From Chloroflexota bacterium (GTDB lineage: Bacteria; Chloroflexota; Anaerolineae; Anaerolineales; Villigracilaceae), in NCBI GenBank assembly GCA_023484185.1, contig JAMDBC010000012.1:1-11041 (forward strand): a stretch of 11,041 nucleotides of DNA. The letters run 5' to 3'. Of the stretch, positions 5,761 to 11,041 are shown in pieces (position 1 is the first letter of the stretch; every line of letters begins with the position of its first letter). The notes under the pieces were generated by a model, which did no database searches, was not told the origin of the DNA, and was given only the letters and a program-made list of their open reading frames with translations. A program made the translations under genes and the position numbers.

Positions 5761-6642
5761 GTGAAACCAAAACAGTGGTTCGTTTTTATTCTGCTTGGCG
5801 TAATCTGGAGTTCCTCCTTTTTATGGATCAAGATCGCCGTGCAGGAAATTAGCCCGATCACGCTGGTCGCCTTTCGCGTGCTGTTCGGACTTTTATTCAG
5901 CGTCATCATCATTCTTATTCAAAGAGTCCAGGTGCCACGCGACTTCAAAACCTGGTTGCCGTTCCTCATCCTCGGCATCAGCAATGTGGCAATACCCTTC
6001 TTCCTGATTTCGTGGGGCGAGCAGGCCATTGACTCAGCCGTGGCCGCCATCCTGGATTCGACCGTGCCATTATTTACCATCGTCATCGCGCACTTCCTGC
6101 TCCACGACGACAAAATGACCTGGCCGAAAGTAATCGGTCTGATGACTGGCTTCGCAGGTGTGATCGTCCTGATGAGCAAGGATATCGGCGGATCGCCAGG
6201 TTCCGTGCTCGGACAAATAGCAGTCGTGCTGGCCTGTCTATTCTACGCGGGCAGTTCGGTGTACGCGCGCAAAAGCACACAGGAAGCCTCCGGCCTCATT
6301 CGCGGCGGCGGACCGCTGGTATCGTCCACAGCCGTGATGTGGGTCGCAGCCTTCACCATCGAGCAACCCATCAAAATCCCGCATCTATCCATCACGTGGA
6401 TCGCGTTACTGTGGCTCGGCATCCTCGGCTCCGGCTTTGCCTTCATCTTGAATTATTATCTGATCCACGAAATCGGCCCAACCCGCACAACGATGGTCAC
6501 TTACGTTTTTCCTTTGGGAGGCGTAACCCTCGGCGTACTCTTTTTGCATGAACTAATCACATGGCAGTTGATCACAGGCGCGCTTTTGATCATTGCAAGC
6601 CTGGCTGTCGCAAACTGGAACCCACAAAAAACAAATGACTGA
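5761..6642 (+). CDS. EamA/DMT-family membrane transporter
   Basis: A 293-residue inner-membrane protein with ten hydrophobic segments arranged as two EamA repeats (about 6-138 and 150-283). Hallmarks are GVIWSSSFLWIKIA near 13-26, the ending of repeat one at KVIGLMTGFAGVIVLM (123-138), and the repeat-two pattern from SGFAFILNYYLIHEIGPTR (224-242) to VFPLGGVTLGVLFLHE (249-264). The family exports or imports metabolites such as amino acids and nucleotide-related compounds; the substrate cannot be inferred here. The start is a GTG with only a modest GGTGA at 7 bases distance; the protein begins directly with the first membrane segment, as expected. The end overlaps era by 8 bases (ATGACTGA), implying cotranscription and coupling. 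Confidence 0.88.
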   Translation: MKPKQWFVFILLGVIWSSSFLWIKIAVQEISPITLVAFRVLFGLLFSVIIILIQRVQVPRDFKTWLPFLILGISNVAIPFFLISWGEQAIDSAVAAILDSTVPLFTIVIAHFLLHDDKMTWPKVIGLMTGFAGVIVLMSKDIGGSPGSVLGQIAVVLACLFYAGSSVYARKSTQEASGLIRGGGPLVSSTAVMWVAAFTIEQPIKIPHLSITWIALLWLGILGSGFAFILNYYLIHEIGPTRTTMVTYVFPLGGVTLGVLFLHELITWQLITGALLIIASLAVANWNPQKTND

Positions 6643-7540
6643 AAACTTTCGCTCCGGCTTTATCACCATCGTCGGACGCCCCAACGTCGGCAAGTCCACG
6701 CTGGTCAACGCCTTGCTCGGGCAAAAGATCGCGGCCGTCTCGCCGCGCCCGCAAACCACGCGCCGCCGCCAGCTCGGCATTTTGACGCGCGAAGATGCCC
6801 AACTTATTTTTGTGGACACGCCCGGCATTCACAATCCGCGCCACAAGCTCGGCGGGATTCTCAACGAAGAAGCCGAAGAAGCGATGGAAGGCGTGGACGT
6901 GATCATCTTTTTATTTGACGTATCCAGCGCGCCGACCGAAGAGGATGCGCACATCGCAACGCTCCTCAACAAATTCACGCGTCGGACTCCGCTCGTGCTG
7001 GCCGCCAACAAAATTGACCTGGTCACGGCTGAGGCTTTGACTGCGCGCCTCGAAGCGTATCAGGCTTTGGTCAGAAAAGAAGCGAAGACCATCCCCATTT
7101 CCGCCGGACGCGGCGATGGTCTAACCGATCTGTTGGATCATCTCATCGCCCATCTGCCTGTCCGTCCGCCGGAATATGAAGAGAGTCAGGTAACGGATTT
7201 ATACGAGAAAGAAATCGCGGCGGACTTGATCCGCGAGGCGGCGCTGTTCAAACTGCGTGACGAAGTTCCGCATGGCATCGCCGTGCGCGTAGATGAGTTC
7301 AGCGAACGCGAGAACGGCATGGCTTATATTTCCGCCACGTTGTTTGTCGAGCGTGAATCTCAAAAGGGAATCGTGATCGGCGAGGGTGGACGGATGTTGA
7401 AAAAGATCGGCACAAAAGCGCGCGAAGAGATCGAATCCATTGGCGGACGAAAAGTTTTTCTGGAGTTGCGCGTCAAAGTGGAAAAAGACTGGCGCAATAA
7501 TGAAAATGCTTTGAAGCGGCTTGGATATAAGACGAAATAA
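6635..7540 (+). CDS. era: GTPase Era
   Basis: A 301-residue essential GTPase that binds the 3' end of 16S rRNA and helps mature the small ribosomal subunit. G1 is GRPNVGKS at 14-21, G2 includes PQTTR at 39-43, G3 is DTPG at 61-64, G4 is NKID at 125-128 and G5 is SAG at 156-158. The C-terminal KH domain has its GxxG loop as GEGG at 249-252 and closes with the conserved VEKDWRNNENALKRLGY. Length and order are exactly as expected for Era. The frame opens at 6593 inside the EamA gene, but the ATG at 6635 is placed 17 residues... before the G1 end as in other Era proteins, so it is chosen. There is no strong ribosome site, fitting coupling to the overlapping EamA stop. Confidence 0.97.
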   Translation: MTENFRSGFITIVGRPNVGKSTLVNALLGQKIAAVSPRPQTTRRRQLGILTREDAQLIFVDTPGIHNPRHKLGGILNEEAEEAMEGVDVIIFLFDVSSAPTEEDAHIATLLNKFTRRTPLVLAANKIDLVTAEALTARLEAYQALVRKEAKTIPISAGRGDGLTDLLDHLIAHLPVRPPEYEESQVTDLYEKEIAADLIREAALFKLRDEVPHGIAVRVDEFSERENGMAYISATLFVERESQKGIVIGEGGRMLKKIGTKAREEIESIGGRKVFLELRVKVEKDWRNNENALKRLGYKTK

Positions 7541-7549
7541 AATCTCTAA

Positions 7550-7617
7550 ACGCAAAGACGAGATATGCCAACAGAAAATCTTTAAGAACATAACGCAAAG
7601 ACGCGAAGTCGCAAAGA
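7550..7617 (+). repeat. Left repeat block of the GxxExxY cassette (ACGCAAAGACG type)
   Basis: ACGCAAAGACG occurs at 7550-7560 and again at 7593-7603. The second copy belongs to a 27-base arm (7591-7617) that matches the complement of 8016-8042 at 22 of 27 positions. The arm itself is built from the short unit CGCAAAG/CGCGAAG. It lies between the era stop and the ribosome site of the GxxExxY gene. Confidence 0.75.
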
Positions 7618-7632
7618 ATAAAAGGGAGAACT

Positions 7633-7968
7633 ATGGATGAGAATCAACTGAGCCAAATTATTGTGGATGCCGCTATCGAGACTCATCGAACATTGGGCGG
7701 ACCCGGTTTGCTCGAAAGTGTTTATCGAGAAGCCCTTGCTTTTGAGATTGAAACACGAGGCGTAAGCGTGGAGCAGGAAAAACTTGTGCCAGCGAAATAC
7801 AAAAGCCACGAGTTGAAAGCGCCCCTGCGATTAGATTTACTTGCCGGAAAATTGGTCATTGTTGAATGCAAAGCAACGATGATTTACAATCCAATTTTCG
7901 AATCACAAACCCTGACATACCTTCGATTGACGGGTCTCAAACTTGGGCTGGTCATAAACTTCGGTTAA
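7633..7968 (+). CDS. GxxExxY protein (PD-(D/E)XK nuclease fold), prematurely terminated
   Basis: A 111-residue protein of the GxxExxY family (PDDEXK_3-like). The name-giving motif is GLLESVY at 25-31. The nuclease-fold core is visible as D68 in LRLDLL and E78-x-K80 in VIVECKA, and Q92 lies in FESQTLTYLRLTGLKLGLVINFG. The family's biochemical role is not established. GGGAG at 7624-7628 supports the ATG. The open frame stops with TAA at 7966-7968, directly after INFG. The bases that follow, in the same frame, encode RLVKHGIHRVVNGF and then TAA (8011-8013), which is the normal C-terminal ending of this family. The gene therefore appears to carry a recent nonsense change removing 15 positions (the stop plus 14 residues); whether the shortened protein works is unknown. 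Inverted repeats flank the gene on both sides. Confidence 0.85.
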   Translation: MDENQLSQIIVDAAIETHRTLGGPGLLESVYREALAFEIETRGVSVEQEKLVPAKYKSHELKAPLRLDLLAGKLVIVECKATMIYNPIFESQTLTYLRLTGLKLGLVINFG

Positions 7969-8013
7969 AGACTCGTTAAGCACGGAATTCACCGTGTTGT
8001 CAACGGCTTTTAA
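7969..8013 (+). other. In-frame C-terminal remnant of the GxxExxY gene after the TAA
   Basis: Fourteen codons reading RLVKHGIHRVVNGF and a second TAA lie in frame with the gene above. The GIHRVVN part is the characteristic ending of GxxExxY proteins, so this is former coding sequence rather than spacer. It contains CACGG-AATTCA-CCGTG (7981-7996), which could fold but is explained by the codons. Confidence 0.8.
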
Positions 8014-8015
8014 AA

Positions 8016-8042
8016 TCTTTGCGTCTTTGCGCCTCCGCGTTA
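8016..8042 (-). repeat. Right inverted-repeat arm of the GxxExxY cassette
   Basis: On the minus strand this 27-base arm begins TAACGCGGAGGCGCAAAGAC and matches the left arm (7591-7617) at 22 of 27 positions in opposite orientation. It begins 2 bases after the original stop of the GxxExxY gene, so the arms enclose almost exactly gene plus ribosome site. It lies 10 bases from the end of the convergent YitT gene. Confidence 0.75.
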
Positions 8043-8052
8043 AACCTTTCCT

Positions 8053-8928
8053 CTACGTTCTTTGCAAGGATTTAAATCCTTCGCCCAACGCTTCATGGGC
8101 CACGCCAATCACAATAAAGGCTTGTGGGTCAGCTTCCTGCACGATGGCCTTTAATTGTGCGACCTCAGCGCGCGTGATCACACAATACAAAACCGGACGG
8201 TCTTCGCCAGTATATGCGCCTGTGCCCTGCAAAATCGTCACGCCGCGTTCGAGTTCATCCAACACACGCATGGAAACATGATCGGGCTGGGCGGTGATAA
8301 TCAGCGCCGTGCGGACCGTGCCCGAACCTTCGAGAATTGTTTCAGAGACAATCCCACTCACATACAAAGTGATGATCGCGTATAAAGCCTGCTTCCAACC
8401 AAAGACAAATCCCGCCGCAAGAATGACAGATGAATCGACCATCAGATAACTTTGCGTCATCGAGACACTACGATAATGATTCAGGATGCGAGCCAAAATA
8501 TCTGAACCGCCGCTGGTGGAACGCGCCCGATAGACCAATCCGTATCCCACACCCGCCACAACTGCGCCATAAAGTGAGTTGAGAAAAATATCATCGGTGA
8601 TGCCGCTGGCAGGAAGCAAATGGAAGCGCGGAATCAAGTCAACGACCAGGGAATAGACAATGACCGAGAACGCACTGCGAAGCGCAAAACGCCTTCCACC
8701 GAGGTAACGCCAGCCGATGACGAAGAGCGGCAGGTTTCCGACAAGGACCATGACGCCAATCGGCCAGCCGGTAAAGTGGTTGAGCAGTTGTGCGATTCCA
8801 CTCACGCCTCCGCTGGCCAGATTTGCCGGGACGAGGAAGAGTCGCAACGCAATCGCTTCGATCACCGAACCGACAAGGATCAAAACATAATCACGAAAAG
8901 TGGGCCAGTAATGTTTAAGAGAGTTCAT
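8053..8928 (-). CDS. YitT family membrane protein (DUF161-DUF2179)
   Basis: A 291-residue protein with five to six hydrophobic segments in the first 195 residues, followed by a soluble DUF2179 domain (about 200-285). The membrane part includes FLVPANLASGGVSGIAQLLN (31-50) and the repeat-like RARSTSGGSDILARILN (134-150); these ASGGVSG and STSGGSD motifs typify YitT proteins. The C-terminal domain has RGVTILQGTGAYTGEDRPVLYCVITRAE around 228-255, the family signature. The function is unknown; a transport role is often assumed. The ATG at 8926-8928 is preferred; the frame continues to a TTG at 8961, but those 11 residues (MRSWRASWLIN) come from a palindromic repeat. No good ribosome site is visible before 8928. 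Confidence 0.85.
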   Translation of the reverse strand: MNSLKHYWPTFRDYVLILVGSVIEAIALRLFLVPANLASGGVSGIAQLLNHFTGWPIGVMVLVGNLPLFVIGWRYLGGRRFALRSAFSVIVYSLVVDLIPRFHLLPASGITDDIFLNSLYGAVVAGVGYGLVYRARSTSGGSDILARILNHYRSVSMTQSYLMVDSSVILAAGFVFGWKQALYAIITLYVSGIVSETILEGSGTVRTALIITAQPDHVSMRVLDELERGVTILQGTGAYTGEDRPVLYCVITRAEVAQLKAIVQEADPQAFIVIGVAHEALGEGFKSLQRT

Positions 8929-8935
8929 ATTTATT

Positions 8936-9006
8936 AACCACGAAGCCCGCCAAGAGCGCAAAGTTTTTTTCTTTTTCTCTTAGCGTTCTTCGTGTCCTTT
9001 GCGGTT
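8936..9006. repeat. Imperfect palindrome of the ACCACGAAG/CGCAAAG type
   Basis: The 28-base arms 8936-8963 and 8979-9006 match in opposite orientation at 20 of 28 positions, around a T-rich 15-base centre. It fills the gap between the YitT gene and the dehydrogenase gene, both on the minus strand. On the minus strand the centre is A-rich, so it is not a good terminator for the dehydrogenase gene. It is related in style (CGCAAAG, CGAAG units) to the arms around the GxxExxY gene. Confidence 0.6.
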
Positions 9007-9052
9007 CGTTCTTGATTTCTCCGATGCTGTCTCTGATGATAAAAGAAATTTG

Positions 9053-9952
9053 TCAATCCAGCAAATTTATCCCGGCCAATTTTTCGATCACAGCCACCAC
9101 CGCTGAATTATCCAACTCGCCCATGCCCATCGCGATCATTTGTTCAAAGAGTTTTGTGTTCTCCGCCGCAGACGAAAGCGGGATGTCGAATTCACGTGCC
9201 GTATCCAGCACGATCTTCATATCCTTCAACTGCATGTGCGCCTTGAAACCTGGATTGCAATTGCCCGCAAACAAACGCGGCGGTTTGACATCCAGAGCCC
9301 AGCATTGCGCCGCGCCGCCTTTGATCGCGTCCACAACTTTGCGCGGATCAACTCCGGCCTTGCGCGAGAAGATCAACAACTCGCCCATCGCCACCATCTG
9401 CGCCGCGACCATAATCTGATTGGCGGCCTTCGCCACTTGTCCCGCGCCCGCATCGCCGACATGCGTGACCGCCTTGCCCATCGCCAGAAAAACCGGCATG
9501 GCCTTTTCCAAGGCGGACGCGTCGCCGCCAACCATGATGGTCAGTGTGCCATTCTTCGCACCGATGTCCCCGCCCGAAACGGGCGCGTCCAGCGACAGCA
9601 CACCTCTGGCTGATAGTTTTTCCGCGATCATGCGTGCCGAGGCCGGTTTTATGGTGGAATTGTCAACGAAGATCAATCCGGGATGTGAGCCTTCGATGAT
9701 GCCTTTTTTCCCCAACGCCACCAATTCAACATCCGCAGAATCTGGCAGGTTGGTAAAAACCACATCGACCTGCGCGGCCACTACCGCCGGGGATGAAGCG
9801 GCTATAGCGCCTTCCGCGACGAGTTCATCCACCGCCGCGCGCGAACGATTATGCACAACGACCGAAAATCCGGCTTTGAGAATATTGCGGGCAATCGACT
9901 TACCCATCAATCCGAGACCAATATAACCGACTTTGAGCGAAGTAGTAGACAT
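9053..9952 (-). CDS. NAD(P)-dependent 3-hydroxyisobutyrate dehydrogenase-family reductase
   Basis: A 299-residue beta-hydroxyacid dehydrogenase. The Rossmann motif GLGLMG is at 12-17. The second strand ends VVVHNRSRAAV (31-41), where N35-R36 in place of an acidic residue suggests NADP(H) preference. The substrate motif DAPVSGGDIGAKNGTL is at 122-137, the catalytic lysine is K175 in GQVAKAANQ (171-179), and K243 is in QLKDMK. This layout covers 3-hydroxyisobutyrate, tartronate-semialdehyde and glyoxylate/succinic-semialdehyde reductases, and I cannot choose among them. AGAGGAGG (complement of 9961-9968) precedes the ATG at 9950-9952 by 8 bases. The frame extends to 10042, but a TATAAT box and the ribosome site lie within that extension, so it is rejected. 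Confidence 0.9.
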   Translation of the reverse strand: MSTTSLKVGYIGLGLMGKSIARNILKAGFSVVVHNRSRAAVDELVAEGAIAASSPAVVAAQVDVVFTNLPDSADVELVALGKKGIIEGSHPGLIFVDNSTIKPASARMIAEKLSARGVLSLDAPVSGGDIGAKNGTLTIMVGGDASALEKAMPVFLAMGKAVTHVGDAGAGQVAKAANQIMVAAQMVAMGELLIFSRKAGVDPRKVVDAIKGGAAQCWALDVKPPRLFAGNCNPGFKAHMQLKDMKIVLDTAREFDIPLSSAAENTKLFEQMIAMGMGELDNSAVVAVIEKLAGINLLD

Positions 9953-9983
9953 GAGAGAACCTCCTCTGGAAAAGTTGGAGGGA

Positions 9984-9989
9984 TTATAA
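9984..9989 (-). promoter_or_regulatory. Candidate -10 box of the hydroxyacid dehydrogenase gene
   Basis: The minus strand reads TATAAT about 31 bases upstream of the start codon. CTGCCA, 18 bases further upstream, matches the -35 consensus at four of six positions. The short leader contains AGAGGAGG. The placement parallels the TATAAT ahead of the TyrA-like gene. Confidence 0.5.
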
Positions 9990-10015
9990 CCTGCCCCACT
10001 TTGCTTGGCAGCAGT

Positions 10016-10056
10016 GATGCAGAACAAAGAACCAGCCTCCATAACGGAGGCCGGTT
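10016..10056 (-). terminator. Rho-independent terminator after the SIMPL lipoprotein gene
   Basis: Read on the minus strand, AACCGGCCTCC and GGAGGCTGGTT form an 11-bp stem with one mismatch around a 5-base loop (10030-10056), followed by a U-rich tail CTTTGTTCTG (10029 downward). It lies 70 bases beyond the SIMPL stop and ahead of the dehydrogenase promoter, so it would separate the two transcripts. Confidence 0.7.
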
Positions 10057-10067
10057 CAAGCCTGCAC

Positions 10068-10115
10068 TGCCTGCGCCAGTGCCGCAGGCACAGCTGAGCT
10101 CGTCGAAGTGTCGAA
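10068..10115. repeat. GAGCTCGTCGAAG-type dispersed repeat with hairpin
   Basis: TGCCTGCG (10068-10075) pairs with CGCAGGCA (10083-10090), and the alternative GTGCC-GCA-GGCAC (10079-10091) overlaps it. This is followed by GAGCTCGTCGAAG and GTGTCGAAG. The combination resembles the 'CTTCGACAGGCTCAGC' repeat family of environmental genomes (recalled, not searched). It lies just beyond the SIMPL stop at 10127. Confidence 0.5.
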
Positions 10116-10126
10116 GAAAGAAGCGG

Positions 10127-10855
10127 CTACTTGATCTCGTACACCATATTGACAGTCACCGTGATGGTCAACTGTCCGGCGCTGACTGGCACGGACGCAG
10201 CCATAGCGTTACCACCGCCGCCTTTGCCGTACGCATCCGCCATCGGCGTGGGAATGCTGTCGTAAAAGCTGACCGTTTGCAGGTCGCCGAGCGTAACGCC
10301 CGAAGCAGAAGCCAACTCTTCGGCCTGGGTGCGGGCATCCTTCACAGCCGCATCGCGCGCCTGCTTGACAGCGGCAGACTTATCGAACACGTCGAACTGG
10401 ATGCTATTGATGCTGTTGGCACCCGCCTTGACACTGGCGTCCAATAGATCGCCGAGCTTGTCGAGTTTGCGAACCGTGACATAAACGGTGTTATCCACTA
10501 CATAGGTTGTGCTGGTTTGGTTGCCAGTTAGCTTGTCATACTGCGTGGTTGGATAAATACTAAAATTGGTCGTGCGGATGTCTTTTGGATCAACGCCAGA
10601 GTTCTTCAATGCATTAATCACCTGCTGAGTCTGCGTCGTATTGGACGAAACCGCTTCCGTGGCTGTGGGCAGTTCCGTATGCACGCCGATATTGATGTAG
10701 GCAATGTCGGGCGTCAACATGACCATGCCAGTGCCATTGACGTTCATCGTGCGCTGAGGCGGTACTGGGTTGGCAACGATCGTAGCCGGGCCGCAGGCAC
10801 TCAATGCAAGCGCAGCAAGTAAAATAACGGAAACAAACAGAGTCTTGATTCTCAT
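10127..10855 (-). CDS. SIMPL domain (DUF541) lipoprotein
   Basis: A 242-residue exported protein. It starts with a lipoprotein signal: basic MRIK, a hydrophobic stretch to residue 18, and the lipobox LSAC with the lipidated cysteine at 21. The SIMPL domain (about 35-242) begins with VNGTGMVMLTPDIAYINIGV and includes a mid-region VKAGANSINSIQFDV (about 156-170) and the KDARTQAEELASASG helix, all typical of DUF541 proteins. The family has no firmly known general function; some members are periplasmic or envelope-associated. AAAGGAGAG (complement of 10859-10867) supports the ATG at 10853-10855. The frame continues to 10891, but that would put 12 polar residues before the signal peptide. A terminator follows, so the gene is probably transcribed alone. 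Confidence 0.88.
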   Translation of the reverse strand: MRIKTLFVSVILLAALALSACGPATIVANPVPPQRTMNVNGTGMVMLTPDIAYINIGVHTELPTATEAVSSNTTQTQQVINALKNSGVDPKDIRTTNFSIYPTTQYDKLTGNQTSTTYVVDNTVYVTVRKLDKLGDLLDASVKAGANSINSIQFDVFDKSAAVKQARDAAVKDARTQAEELASASGVTLGDLQTVSFYDSIPTPMADAYGKGGGGNAMAASVPVSAGQLTITVTVNMVYEIK

Positions 10856-10920
10856 TTTCTCTCCTTTTGAAGTATCGCACATAAGACGCAAGGCGCTTAA
10901 AGAAGTTCCTGGCAGACGAC

Positions 10921-10949
10921 TTGTATTTTATCCAATTTACCTGTAAAAT
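10921..10949 (+). promoter_or_regulatory. Candidate promoter and operator-like palindrome for the gene at the right edge
   Basis: TTGTAT (10921-10926), a 17-base spacer and TAAAAT (10944-10949) would start transcription near 10956. TTTACCTGTAAA (10936-10947) is a near-palindrome overlapping the -10, as an operator might. The -35 is weak (three of six bases). Confidence 0.4.
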
Positions 10950-10982
10950 CTTTGTACATTTGTTCTATTTCAAAGAGATAAT

Positions 10983-11041
10983 ATGCCAATTGATTATCAG
11001 CAGATATACAAACGTATTAAAGAAATTGGACAAAGTCCGCA
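10983..11041 (+). CDS. Start of an unidentified gene, cut by the window edge
   Basis: An ATG at 10983 opens a frame that runs to the last base, giving 19 residues: MPIDYQQIYKRIKEIG and QSP. A purine-rich AAAGAGA (10972-10978) lies just before it at a normal ribosome-site distance, and a possible promoter is at 10921-10949. Too little is present to recognise a family. The peptide is charged and helical in character, not a signal peptide. Confidence 0.6.
   Translation, partial: MPIDYQQIYKRIKEIGQSP

Noticed and set aside
7981..7996. CACGG-AATTCA-CCGTG as a terminator of the GxxExxY gene
   Set aside because: The stem is only 5 bp, has no T run, and the bases are explained as the preserved C-terminal codons.
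7550..8042. CRISPR array made of CGCAAAGAC units
   Set aside because: The units are few, degenerate and in opposite orientations, with a protein gene rather than regular spacers between them.
9953..10042. Upstream extension of the hydroxyacid dehydrogenase by 30 residues
   Set aside because: The extension covers a TATAAT box and the AGAGGAGG site, and the Rossmann fold starts just after the ATG at 9952.

Overview
This window looks like chromosomal sequence of an environmental bacterium of the Chloroflexota (Anaerolineae-like). That placement is an inference from gene style, roughly balanced base composition and the kinds of short repeat between genes; no rRNA or other decisive marker is present. 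No tRNA, rRNA, CRISPR array, prophage or transposase gene was found. Coding density is high. Genes lie on both strands, and almost every gap holds a different short palindromic or tandem repeat.

Layout. At 53-604 (+) is a purine-type phosphoribosyltransferase, convergent with a small GIY-YIG domain protein at 634-879 (-); a perfect 31-bp dyad separates them and covers the stop codon of the latter. A roughly 120-bp palindromic element (889-1009) lies between the GIY-YIG gene and a TyrA-like dehydrogenase (1013-2008, -), whose usual HPxxG and SHLPH motifs are altered. The dehydrogenase is divergent from a three-gene ABC-2 exporter operon (ATPase 2297-3388, permeases 3372-4232 and 4274-5128). 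That operon has a good sigma70-type promoter and a leader of about 210 nt that can form mutually exclusive hairpins. Four bases after it comes an O6-alkylguanine DNA alkyltransferase (5133-5666), whose start codon and first ten codons come from a repeat.

Next on the + strand are an EamA/DMT permease (5761-6642) overlapping era (6635-7540), and then a GxxExxY nuclease-fold gene (7633-7968). This gene is bracketed by 27-bp imperfect inverted repeats and interrupted by an in-frame TAA 15 codons before its family-typical end. On the minus strand are a YitT-family membrane protein (8053-8928), a 3-hydroxyisobutyrate dehydrogenase-family reductase (9053-9952) and a SIMPL-domain lipoprotein (10127-10855) with a convincing terminator. 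The first 59 bases of an unidentified + strand gene start at 10983.

The genes are mostly housekeeping and transport functions and do not form one pathway beyond the ABC operon and the coupled EamA-era pair. The most unusual parts are the repeat-borne features: the inverted-repeat-flanked GxxExxY cassette with its nonsense codon, and the repeat that provides the N-terminus of the alkyltransferase.
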